NCBI GenBank assembly: GCA_937880125.1
Contig: CALFLU010000072.1
Location: 1-35,245 of the forward strand
DNA: 35,245 nt
Origin: an uncultured Eubacteriaceae bacterium
GTDB lineage: Bacteria; Bacillota; Clostridia; Eubacteriales; UBA1433
Direction: 5' to 3'
The first letter of the stretch is position 1. Each line of letters opens with the position of its first letter. A program made the translations under genes and the position numbers. A model generated the notes under the pieces. It was given only the letters and a program-made list of their open reading frames with translations, ran no database searches and had not been told where the DNA came from. Shown here in pieces: positions 25,626 through 33,277 of the stretch.

Positions 25626-26273
25626 ATGAAACAATTTGCTGTCGTCGGCCTCGGCCGATTTGGAATCAGTCTGGCAAAAGAGCTGTACCGTTTGGGTCAT
25701 GACGTCTTTGCCATAGACCTCAACGAAGAACGTGTAAAAAATATTGCGCCCTATGTCACCTCCGCCATACAGGCGGACGGCACCGATCTTACGGCACTCA
25801 AAGCCCTGGGCATCAGCAACGTGGACGCATTGTTTGTAGCCCTGGCAAGGGATATTAGCACCTCGTTGCTCACGGCTTTAAACGCTGTTGAATTGGGCAT
25901 TCCCAAAATATATGCCAAGGCCTACTCCGAGGGTCATGCCAAAATATTGCATCGTTTGGGCGTGAGCAAGGTATATATGCCCGAAATAGAAATGGGGCAG
26001 CGCATCGCACGCGAATTGTCACACTCCAACTTGCTCGAACTCATTGAATTGGATCCCGAAAATGAGATTGTGGAAATGATGGCGCCTGCGCCGTGGCATT
26101 ATAAAACCATTGCCCAATTGAATGTACGACAAAAATACGGCGTCACCATTTTACTGATAAGAGACGCCGAAAAATTGATTGTCTCTCCTTCGCCGCAACA
26201 ACAAATCAGCCCAAACAGTAAGCTTTTGCTGCTGGGCAATGAAAAACAAATTCAAAAATTGCAAGATAAATAA
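25626..26273 (+). CDS. ktrA: Potassium uptake regulatory protein KtrA/TrkA (RCK)
   Basis: The 215-residue protein starts MKQFAVVGLGRFGISLAKEL at 25626; AGGAGA just upstream overlaps the end of ktrB, and the longer open frame inside ktrB is not real. The N-terminal RCK_N Rossmann domain shows GLGRFGISLA and an acidic residue at the end of strand 2 (FAIDLNEERV), typical of NAD(H)/ATP binding. An RCK_C domain starts near residue 135. It forms the cytosolic gating ring of KtrB. It ends only 3 nt from the convergent rluD stop codon. Confidence 0.94.
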   Translation: MKQFAVVGLGRFGISLAKELYRLGHDVFAIDLNEERVKNIAPYVTSAIQADGTDLTALKALGISNVDALFVALARDISTSLLTALNAVELGIPKIYAKAYSEGHAKILHRLGVSKVYMPEIEMGQRIARELSHSNLLELIELDPENEIVEMMAPAPWHYKTIAQLNVRQKYGVTILLIRDAEKLIVSPSPQQQISPNSKLLLLGNEKQIQKLQDK

Positions 26274-26276
26274 CAT

Positions 26277-27188
26277 TCAGCTGTTTTCTTTGATAAATTC
26301 TTCAAACCGCAACGGCAGCTGCGTTGTAAATTCCATGTACTGTTCTGTTCTCGGATGAACAATGCCCAGTTTATAGGCATGCAGCAGCTGCCCTGCCAAC
26401 AAGGGATCTTTCTTTTGATAACCATAGGTTTTATCGCCCACAACAGGGTGAGAAATGTATGCCCCATGCACTCGAATTTGATGGGTGCGCCCTGTTTTGA
26501 GTGCTGCTTCAACAAGTGTATGACGCGAATATCTTTCTAAAACCGTAAAAAGCGTCTGTGCCTGTTTTCCGTTTTTTTCGGTGACAGTCATTTTTTTTCG
26601 ATGCACTCCATCGCGCCCGATCGGCGCCTTGACCAAAACCTGCTCTTCTTCTATTATGCCGTGCAACAGCGCATAATAATTGCGCACAATGCTGTGCGCT
26701 TTAAATTGCTGCGCCAATTTTTGATGGGTAAAGTCATTTTTCGCCGCAATCAATATACCCGTGGTGTCTTTGTCCAAACGATGAACAATGCCCGGTCGTT
26801 TGACTCCGCCAATGCCCGATAAACTGCCCTTGCAATGATACAGCAAAGCATTGACCAGTGTGTTTTCTCTGTTGCCCGCTGCCGGGTGCACCACCATGCC
26901 CTGCGCCTTGTTGATTATAATAATATCTTCGTCTTCATACACAATGTCCAATGCGATGTTTTGTCCGCTAAGCCTGTCTTCAACGGGCTCATCAACCATA
27001 AGCATAATCTCATCATTCATTGCCACTTTGGCAGAGGGTTTTGCCTGCTTGCCGTTTATAAAAACACCCCCGTCATCGATTGTTTTTCGCAAAAATGAAC
27101 GAGAGTATTTGGGGATTTTTTCAGATAGATATACGTCCACACGCCGGGGGCTGTCGATGTCTGTCACTGTCATTTCAATTTTTTTCAT
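26277..27188 (-). CDS. RluD-type large-ribosomal or tRNA pseudouridine synthase
   Basis: A 303-residue RluA/RluD-family enzyme. The N-terminal S4 domain covers about residues 14-65 (RVDVYLSEKIPKYSRSFLRK), and the catalytic signature GIVHRLDKDTTGILI has the active-site aspartate at about 139. It isomerises uridine in rRNA or tRNA; the exact target cannot be read from the sequence (RluD-like/YlyB-like in Firmicutes). I used the ATG at 27188. A GTG four codons upstream at 27200 overlaps the ylmH stop and is an alternative. lspA, its common upstream neighbour, is absent; ylmH takes that place. Confidence 0.93.
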   Translation of the reverse strand: MKKIEMTVTDIDSPRRVDVYLSEKIPKYSRSFLRKTIDDGGVFINGKQAKPSAKVAMNDEIMLMVDEPVEDRLSGQNIALDIVYEDEDIIIINKAQGMVVHPAAGNRENTLVNALLYHCKGSLSGIGGVKRPGIVHRLDKDTTGILIAAKNDFTHQKLAQQFKAHSIVRNYYALLHGIIEEEQVLVKAPIGRDGVHRKKMTVTEKNGKQAQTLFTVLERYSRHTLVEAALKTGRTHQIRVHGAYISHPVVGDKTYGYQKKDPLLAGQLLHAYKLGIVHPRTEQYMEFTTQLPLRFEEFIKENS

Positions 27189-27196
27189 TTGCCGTC

Positions 27197-27940
27197 TCAC
27201 ACATATCTTTTGATGGTCAGTTTGATGTTGCCCTTTTTTGTTTTTCCTGTTTGTTCCACAATTTCCATTCTGCCTTTGCCGCGAATCGAAATCAGATCTC
27301 CTTCTTTCAGTTCCTTGGCTTGCTTCAGCAAAGGTTGATGGTTAAGCTTGACGCGATCTGCTTTGATAAACTGCAGCGAGGCGGCGCGCGAAATTCTGTA
27401 AGCCGCACTGATAATGCCGTCTGCACGCATAGAGGCAACAATAATATGAAACTCTTTGCTTTGTGCCTCTTGCACCACAATGGTTGCTGCATCGGCCTTT
27501 GTGGGGTTAATGTCGTGGTTGGCGACCTTTGTCAAATTGGCCAGCACATAGTCTGCAATGTTTTCTTTCATATAAAGATATGCCTTTGAAGGTCCAAAGA
27601 GAATATCGCCCGTCTTTTCTCTGCTGATACCAATGCCCATCAGTGCGCCGAGAATATCTCTGTGCGTGATGTCGTCTTTTTTTTCAAATTCAATGACGCC
27701 AATGGCATAATCGTCCTCTGTTACGCTGTCTGTCTTGGGAAACACACAGAGCATTTTGCGTTCCGCCAATTCCGTGCCGCCAAAAAACGCAAAGTCCAAC
27801 TGCTCATACTCTTTGAGTACGTCCGCTATTTTGTCTTGCGCAGCAGGATCAAAGAAATCAAAAAACATCCTGGTCTGCTTTTTGATAACCTGCTTGCTCC
27901 AATCATGCGCCTTTGCCGCCAATAACTTATGATTGTCCAT
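27197..27940 (-). CDS. ylmH: S4-domain RNA-binding protein YlmH
   Basis: A 247-residue protein. It has an N-terminal region with QTRMFFDFFDPAAQ, a central domain with FFGGTELAERKMLCVFP, and a C-terminal S4 RNA-binding domain (about 180-235: SLQFIKADRVKLNHQPL, KEGDLISIRGKGRM). YlmH homologues bind ribosomes and have been linked to rescue of obstructed 50S subunits, in parallel with RqcH, which is also in this window. It sits between sepF and rluD, as in many Firmicutes, although ylmG and divIVA are missing. I see no clear ribosome binding site and no convincing promoter at its start. Confidence 0.93.
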   Translation of the reverse strand: MDNHKLLAAKAHDWSKQVIKKQTRMFFDFFDPAAQDKIADVLKEYEQLDFAFFGGTELAERKMLCVFPKTDSVTEDDYAIGVIEFEKKDDITHRDILGALMGIGISREKTGDILFGPSKAYLYMKENIADYVLANLTKVANHDINPTKADAATIVVQEAQSKEFHIIVASMRADGIISAAYRISRAASLQFIKADRVKLNHQPLLKQAKELKEGDLISIRGKGRMEIVEQTGKTKKGNIKLTIKRYV

Positions 27941-27978
27941 TAATCAATACAACAGATGCCTGACAAATAACGCACGTC

Positions 27979-28437
27979 TTAGTCATCGAGCTCCCATTTT
28001 GTGATGTCTTTCGAACTCATGCTGTCTTCGTTGTCGCTTACAATATCAATATTGCTGGGTGCCAGGACAAAAACATTTCGCGCAATTTTTTGGATGCTGC
28101 CGTTGAGGGTATAGACCACGCCGCTAAAGAAATAAAAGGATTTTTTAATTTCTTCCGACGAGGCTCTCTCAAAATTCACAACCACGGTGTAGCCGTTGCG
28201 CAACTGATCGCTGATTTCCGGCACTTCGTCAAAGGTTTCCGGCTCAACCAAGACAATTCTTTTGCGATTTGCCTCTCTTGCCGTTCTATTTACTTCTTCA
28301 ACAGGTTCCCTTCGTTGAAACAAAGACGATCTTACGGGTTTTTCTTCTACATCGTCAAATTCTTTTTCATCAAAATCATCATAATCCGCGCCTTCTTCTT
28401 CAACGATTCCCATAAATCTCTTCAATTTTTCATTCAT
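27979..28437 (-). CDS. sepF: Cell division protein SepF
   Basis: A 152-residue protein starting MNEKLKRFMGIVEEEG at 28437; the longer open frame overlaps yggS and lacks support, while AAAGGAA precedes this ATG. An N-terminal amphipathic membrane-binding helix is followed by an acidic linker (about 15-35). The SepF core contains LVEPETFDEVPEISDQLRNG, TVVVNFERAS and FFSGVVYTLNGSIQKIA. SepF bundles FtsZ and anchors it to the membrane. The yggS-sepF-ylmH order is the classical ylm division cluster. Confidence 0.95.
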   Translation of the reverse strand: MNEKLKRFMGIVEEEGADYDDFDEKEFDDVEEKPVRSSLFQRREPVEEVNRTAREANRKRIVLVEPETFDEVPEISDQLRNGYTVVVNFERASSEEIKKSFYFFSGVVYTLNGSIQKIARNVFVLAPSNIDIVSDNEDSMSSKDITKWELDD

Positions 28438-28450
28438 AATGTTATTCCTT

Positions 28451-29122
28451 TCATTCCTCAAAGATTGCGCTTCCGATGCGAACAAGGTTTGCGCCGTTTT
28501 GTACGGCCAGTTCAAAATCCCCGCTCATGCCCATGGATAAATAGCGCATTTTGATTCTATCTGTATTATTATACAGTATTTTTAGTTTTTCATAAATACT
28601 TTTCATCTCTTTGAAATAATTATTTAACATTTGCTCTGTGGCATCCAATGGTGCAATGCACATCAAGCCCTCAATCATCACATTGGGCATGTTTAAAATC
28701 TGCTCAATGGCCTCTTCAACCTCTTCTTGGGCAAATCCGTATTTGCTCGCTTCCTTGGCAATGTTAATCTGTATCAAAACATTTGTCGTCACATTTTTTC
28801 TTTGAGATTGCCGTTGAATTTCCTGTGCCAAACGAATGCTGTCCAGCGAATGAATCAAGGCCGTTTTGCCGATAGCATACTTCACTTTGTTGGTTTGCAA
28901 GTGCCCAATCAAGTGCCAAGTAATGTCACCCGGCAGCAGGTCGTACTTTTCCAAAAATTCCTGCACTCTGTTTTCCGCCATATGACTCACGCCCGCCTCA
29001 TACACCGCAAGCATGCTTTCAATACTGCGATATTTGCTGACCGCCACCAAAAGCACGTCTTGGTCGGGCGCTTTTGCCTGATTAATTTTTGTTTCAATGA
29101 TTTCTATATTTTTTTTGATCAT
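28451..29122 (-). CDS. Pyridoxal phosphate homeostasis protein YggS/YlmE
   Basis: The protein has 223 residues starting MIKKNIEIIETKI. The open frame begins further upstream, but AGGAG lies 7 nt before this ATG. The PLP-binding lysine is in LVAVSKYRSIE. The family signatures SHMAENRVQEF, WHLIGHLQTNK, LIQINIAKEASKYGF and LSMGMSGDFELAV are present, and the C-terminal GSAIFEE binds phosphate. It is a PLP carrier or homeostasis factor related to alanine racemase N-terminal domains. It is part of the sepF cluster, as ylmE is in Bacillus. Confidence 0.94.
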   Translation of the reverse strand: MIKKNIEIIETKINQAKAPDQDVLLVAVSKYRSIESMLAVYEAGVSHMAENRVQEFLEKYDLLPGDITWHLIGHLQTNKVKYAIGKTALIHSLDSIRLAQEIQRQSQRKNVTTNVLIQINIAKEASKYGFAQEEVEEAIEQILNMPNVMIEGLMCIAPLDATEQMLNNYFKEMKSIYEKLKILYNNTDRIKMRYLSMGMSGDFELAVQNGANLVRIGSAIFEE

Positions 29123-29132
29123 CATCCTACTC

Positions 29133-30419
29133 CTATCGCAGCACCAGCGCACTGTCTTTAAGCTCCACGCTGTTTGGCTCCTCACCCTTTTGTTCGGTGG
29201 TGACATCCACACCCTTTGTGTCTATGAGCACACGTCCACCGGCTTCGTCATATCCTCTGATATGCACCGCATAGGTTCGTCGCATCTTGCCTTTATCAAT
29301 GATGTCGATGCAGTCTCTTCCCGTCTCGTCTTTGTACACACTGGTGGCGGGAATGGCAAACACATTGCGATACTGCTCAATTTCCGCCCTAATAACCGCC
29401 CTTCGTTGTGTCATGAGTTTGTCCACGTCATGGGTAACCATCAACACAATCACCTTTTGTTCTTGATATTCTTTTACATCAACCAGCCTGGAAAGATATG
29501 TGTCTTCGCCCAATTGGAACTTCATTTGCGGATATTGCGTTAAGATGTCTGCCCGTTTTTGCAAAAAACTATAATAATCTTTGCTTGCAACATTTTGCTT
29601 GGTTATAACATTACCTTTATAATCCATCACCGTGCTTTCATAATCCACTTTTGTTTCCAACGGCAAAGAAAACACCACATATACACAGGAATTGTCTGCA
29701 ATCTTTAATGTCATCGTCGAATGCTTGTTGAGCTTTTCGCTGTTCAATCCCATAATAAAATCCAAATATTCCGGCGAGGCCAAACTCAATATATCCGCTG
29801 AAGCAATTTCTTCAAACCCGTCCGTGGAATAAAACAGCTGCCCTGTAAAATCAATCGGCACCTTTCTGAGGGTTATCTCAGAAGAAGCTTCGATATTATT
29901 GAGTCTCTCTTTAAGCGCTTGCAGCTCTGCCTCGCCGTAAAACAGATATTTCACCGTGGCAAACATCATGTTTCTTTTCTTTACCGCTTCCTCGTCCCCG
30001 CTTTTTAAGTTGGTCGAGTCACTGTAGGCTGTTTTCATATCTGCCAAAAACGCACTGCTGTCTGCATACATATAGCTGCTGAGCTTGGCATCAATAATCG
30101 CCTTTTCGTTTTCGGCATATTTTAAAATATCGAGTTGTTTTGCCAGCACCGTATCTCTTGCCACCTTGGCCCCTTCGAGCTCTACACCAATGATTTCGTG
30201 TCCAAAATACATCACCGCCTCTTTGCGCATAAACAATGCCTGCACATCACGCTTAACGATGAAAGTTTCCGCCTCCAAAATCATGGTTTTTTCCTTTGTT
30301 AAAATCACGGCTGCCACAGCCAGCAAAAAAAACAACAGCACCAGCATTACCTTAACGGCATTGCGGCGTTTGACTCTTTTTAAATATCTTCCTTTTACAT
30401 ATTCATTGTTGTTTTTCAA
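29133..30419 (-). CDS. HlyD-like single-pass membrane protein in the sepF cluster
   Basis: A 428-residue protein with a TTG start at 30419 (AGAGG 5-6 nt upstream; no in-frame ATG nearby). A basic N-terminus precedes one transmembrane helix, about residues 22-41, so most of the protein should be outside the cell. The first extracellular segment (FIVKRDVQALFMRKEAVMYF and VELEGAKVARDTVLAKQL) resembles the barrel/lipoyl start of HlyD-type adaptors, followed by a helical region and a C-terminal beta-rich part. No ABC transporter partner is adjacent. Similar proteins are seen between gltX or yggS and sepF in Clostridia, as I recall them; function is unknown. The HlyD assignment is a family-level guess. 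Confidence 0.75.
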   Translation of the reverse strand: MKNNNEYVKGRYLKRVKRRNAVKVMLVLLFFLLAVAAVILTKEKTMILEAETFIVKRDVQALFMRKEAVMYFGHEIIGVELEGAKVARDTVLAKQLDILKYAENEKAIIDAKLSSYMYADSSAFLADMKTAYSDSTNLKSGDEEAVKKRNMMFATVKYLFYGEAELQALKERLNNIEASSEITLRKVPIDFTGQLFYSTDGFEEIASADILSLASPEYLDFIMGLNSEKLNKHSTMTLKIADNSCVYVVFSLPLETKVDYESTVMDYKGNVITKQNVASKDYYSFLQKRADILTQYPQMKFQLGEDTYLSRLVDVKEYQEQKVIVLMVTHDVDKLMTQRRAVIRAEIEQYRNVFAIPATSVYKDETGRDCIDIIDKGKMRRTYAVHIRGYDEAGGRVLIDTKGVDVTTEQKGEEPNSVELKDSALVLR

Positions 30420-30446
30420 AGCGACCTCTTTTGTCTGTTGCGTAAT

Positions 30447-31909
30447 TTATTTAAGCAATGATAATTCTTGATCCAATCGTGCCAACAATTCATCGCGCCC
30501 AATCGCAGCCATGGTCTTTGCCAAATCATCTCCGTGCATTTGCCCTGTAAAGGCAATGCGTATGGGCATATACAGCCCTTTGCCTTTAACACCTGTTTCT
30601 TTTTGCACTTCTTTTATCATTTCCTGCGCCCTTTCGGCGGCAAGAACAGGTGTTGTCTCTAACTTAGCACGCAAAGCGCTGAGCACGGCAACGCTGCCGG
30701 CTTCGCCCAAAACAGCCCTTTGCTCTTCTCCGATAACCCCTTTTTGCAAAAACGGCTCGGCCAGGCTGTTGATATCGTCTAATCTGACCATCTTATCTTT
30801 TACCGCATCCAGTATCAAAACCAGCTGTTCGGTATCTATCTCTTGTTTCAGATAAGGGCGGCAGGCTTCTGCCAGTGCCGCACTGCTGAGCATTTTTATA
30901 TATTGTCCGTTCATCCAGTTTAGCTTTTCCATATCGAAAATAGCCCCTGCCTTGTGAATACGCAAAGCATCAAAGCGCCGAATCAACTCTTCCATACTCA
31001 TAATTTCTGTCTCATCCGCGCTGCTCCATCCCAAGAGTGCAACAAAGTTTGTCAGCGCCTGAGGCAAGTAGCCTTTTGCTTTAAAATCTTCCACCGCCGC
31101 ATCGTCATTGCGCTTTGATAACTTTTTTTTGCTTGCATTGAGCACCGTGGGCAAATGGGTATAATTTGGCGGCTCAATCCCCAAAGTTTTGTATAAATAC
31201 ACATGCTTCGGCGTGGACGAAATCCACTCTTCTCCCCGAATTACGTCGGTAATACCCATGAGATAATCGTCCACCACCACGGCAAAGTGATAGGTGGGGT
31301 AGCCGTCAGACTTAATGAGCACCTGGTCATCCAAATCATTGGTATTAAAGCTGATGTGCCCATAAACCTTGTCATCAAATTCAATAAGGGTATCTTGCGG
31401 CAAATTTAAGCGAATAACATACTCTTCTCCTGCCTTGATTTTTGCCTCAACCTCTTCTTGCGTCAAGCCAAGACATTTTTTATCATACCGCGGCGTTTGG
31501 TTTTGCTCGCTTTGCGCTTTGCGCAGCTCTTCGAGTCGCTCTTTGGAACAAAAACAATAATAGGCATCCTTTTGTTCAATCAACTTTTGAATGTATTGCT
31601 GATAGATTTCCAGTCTTTCCGATTGAATATAAGGTCCGTACATCCCTCTTTGAGCGACTTTTCCTTCTGCGTCCAAATACACACCCTCGTCACAGACAAT
31701 TCCTCCCCATGCAAGGGCGCTCAAAAGATTTTCGATTGCACCCTCCACCAGCCGCGTGCGATCGGTGTCCTCAATACGCAAAATCATCGTTCCTTCATTT
31801 TGCTTTGCAATAAAGTAATTGTATAGTGCTGTGCGATATCCGCCACATGCAAATACCCCGTGGGTGAAGGGGCAAATCGGACTCTCGTTTTTGCTTTATT
31901 TTCGCTCAT
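30447..31909 (-). pseudogene. gltX: Glutamyl-tRNA synthetase with a one-base frameshift near the 5' end
   Basis: From an ATG at 31909 with GAGGAAG upstream, the product reads MSENKAKTRVRFAPSPTGYL and then H-V, the start of the HIGH motif. There the frame fails (near 31843): the expected CAT-GTG-GGC-GGA appears with one G missing. After shifting by one base the sequence continues as YRTALYNYFIAKQNEGTMIL and RIEDTDR in the frame that runs to the stop at 30447. Restored, it would be 487 residues, normal for GltX, with the KMSKS equivalent KKLSKRNDD. The enzyme charges tRNA-Glu and is essential. An intact frame opens only at an internal ATG (31787), which would lack the HIGH motif. Either a sequencing error or a real lesion; its start overlaps the queG stop (ATGA). 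Confidence 0.85.
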
Positions 31910-32862
31910 TGTCTTTCTTCCTCACTGTATATATTGTGTTTTACAATCTTTGCATTTCGCTTGATAATCGTATATCCGCGCCAGTACAGCGCCGTATTTT
32001 CATATTTTTCTCTAAAGGACGTCTCGTCCATGGCAATGATTTCATCGCAGGAAACATAGACATCGTCCGCTTTCGGCTTAAAACATGCATGTACGCTTGT
32101 CTTTGCACGCGCATTAAAGGGGCAGACTTGCTGACATACATCGCACCCGTAAACATGACGACCCAGCAAGGCTTCTTCCTCTTCGCGCAAGTTTTTTTTC
32201 TGTGTCAGGTTAGAGATACATCTCTTTGCGTTCAACTCATACGCATCGCACAAAGCGCCGCTTTCACACTTGTCAATGCAGGCTCTGCAGCTGCCGCACA
32301 GATTATTCATCGGACGGTCATAGCGCATAATGGGCAAATCGGTTACAATGTGTCCCAAAAAAAGATAGCTGCCAAGGGATGGATGAATAATAAAATTATT
32401 TTTCCCGAAAAAACCCAATCCGGCTCGCCACGCCCAAATTCTGTCATCCAAGACCCCCGTGTCACAATAGGACTGAAACACAAATCTTTCGTCTGTCAGC
32501 TCGCTCATATGTGCAATTAAGGCTTTCATCTTTTGTTGCATCACTTGGTGATAGTCTTGTCTGAAAACATGCGCGGAGATAATCCCGCTTCGGGATGGAT
32601 GGCCCGGGTCCAACAAGGCGATCGGATGGTTATAGCACAAAGCTACGGCAATCACCGTTTTGGCCTTTGCCATCACATCAAAAACGCGCAGCCTTCTTGC
32701 AACCTCGCCCACACCACCCACATCGGCAAAGTAGTCTTTTTGGATCCTTTTTTCATAAAAAGGCCAAAAATCTTCTGCATTTTGCGCTTCTGCAAACCCG
32801 ATTAAGTCGATATGAAGTTCTTCGGCTTTCTTTTTTATTTCTTCTTTCAAATCAAAACTCAT
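31906..32862 (-). CDS. queG: Epoxyqueuosine reductase QueG-type protein
   Basis: A 318-residue protein. The N-terminal DUF1730/cobalamin domain includes YCDTGVLDDRIWAWRAGLGF and FGKNNFIIHPSLGSYLFLG, characteristic of QueG. The double [4Fe-4S] domain has CGSCRACIDKC and CISN with CDVCQQVCPFN. QueG reduces epoxyqueuosine to queuosine in tRNA. The protein is shorter than the 370-390 residues of E. coli or Bacillus QueG and seems to lack the C-terminal HEAT-like tRNA-binding extension, so the exact substrate is less certain. No ribosome binding site precedes the ATG; an extended -10 box abuts it. Its stop overlaps the gltX start. Confidence 0.85.
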   Translation of the reverse strand: MSFDLKEEIKKKAEELHIDLIGFAEAQNAEDFWPFYEKRIQKDYFADVGGVGEVARRLRVFDVMAKAKTVIAVALCYNHPIALLDPGHPSRSGIISAHVFRQDYHQVMQQKMKALIAHMSELTDERFVFQSYCDTGVLDDRIWAWRAGLGFFGKNNFIIHPSLGSYLFLGHIVTDLPIMRYDRPMNNLCGSCRACIDKCESGALCDAYELNAKRCISNLTQKKNLREEEEALLGRHVYGCDVCQQVCPFNARAKTSVHACFKPKADDVYVSCDEIIAMDETSFREKYENTALYWRGYTIIKRNAKIVKHNIYSEEERQ

Positions 32863-32868
32863 TTTTTC

Positions 32869-32877
32869 ATTATAACA
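32869..32877 (-). promoter_or_regulatory. Extended -10 promoter at the queG start (leaderless candidate)
   Basis: On the minus strand, TGTTATAAT is a perfect extended -10 box ending 6 nt before the queG ATG. An extended -10 can work without a good -35, and none is obvious here. The upstream DUF1858 gene ends in a terminator, so queG needs its own promoter. Confidence 0.6.
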
Positions 32878-32892
32878 TAAAAGTATAAATAG

Positions 32893-32926
32893 AAAAAAGA
32901 CCGCAAGATTTTTGCGGTCTTTTTTG
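32893..32926. terminator. Strong intrinsic terminator after the DUF1858 gene
   Basis: GACCGCAA pairs with TTGCGGTC around a 5-nt loop, extended by A-run/T-run pairing on both sides. It works on the minus strand for the DUF1858 gene and separates it from queG. Confidence 0.88.
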
Positions 32927-32935
32927 TTTTAACCG

Positions 32936-33133
32936 TTACAGACCTGCGGCCTCGTTCAATTCTTCGACCACACCTTCAACATCAATGCCGTGTACGCTCA
33001 AACCTTGTTCTAAGGTTTCATAATGTGCGGCAAAGCACCCCAGACACGGAAGTTGATAGCGCATAAACACTTCTACTGTTGCCGGATATTTTTCCAAGAC
33101 TTCCGTAATCTTATCCTCTTTTGTAATTTTCAT
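32936..33133 (-). CDS. DUF1858 domain protein
   Basis: A 65-residue protein starting MKITKEDKITEVLEKYPATV. The ATG at 33133 follows GGAGGTGA; an in-frame GTG overlaps that ribosome binding site and is rejected. The domain continues with EVFMRYQLPCLGCFAAHYET and ends EGVVEELNEAAGL. The CLGC pair is the conserved CxxC of DUF1858, suggesting a redox or metal role, but no function is established. It has its own promoter and terminator and diverges from the HPr-like gene. Confidence 0.9.
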   Translation of the reverse strand: MKITKEDKITEVLEKYPATVEVFMRYQLPCLGCFAAHYETLEQGLSVHGIDVEGVVEELNEAAGL

Positions 33134-33158
33134 ATATCTCACCTCCGAAGAAAAACTT

Positions 33159-33187
33159 ATACTACCTAAATATTACTGCAAAGGCAA
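33159..33187 (-). promoter_or_regulatory. Promoter of the DUF1858 gene
   Basis: On the minus strand, TTGCCT and TAGTAT are 17 bp apart. The -10 box ends 25 nt before the ATG, and GGAGGTGA lies between. Confidence 0.5.
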
Positions 33188-33188
33188 A

Positions 33189-33214
33189 AAAAAGTAAATA
33201 AAATTTTACTTTTT
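33189..33214. repeat. AT-rich 10-bp inverted repeat between divergent promoters
   Basis: AAAAAGTAAA and TTTACTTTTT flank a 6-bp spacer. The right arm covers the -35 box of the HPr-like gene, and the left arm starts 2 bp from the -35 box of the DUF1858 gene, so it is a candidate operator. Confidence 0.6.
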
Positions 33215-33232
33215 ATGTTTTGCGTGTATAAT
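33205..33232 (+). promoter_or_regulatory. Promoter of the HPr-like gene
   Basis: TTTACT and a perfect TATAAT are 16 bp apart. The -10 box ends 45 nt before the ATG. Confidence 0.55.
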
Positions 33233-33277
33233 ATATAATATACATGTAATCTATTACAGTTAAGAAAGGGTACAAAA

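Noticed and set aside
31906..31912. Programmed -1 frameshifting as the explanation for gltX
   Set aside because: No X-XXY-YYZ slippery heptamer or obvious stimulatory structure is seen near 31843; a missing base is simpler, although recoding remains listed as an alternative.
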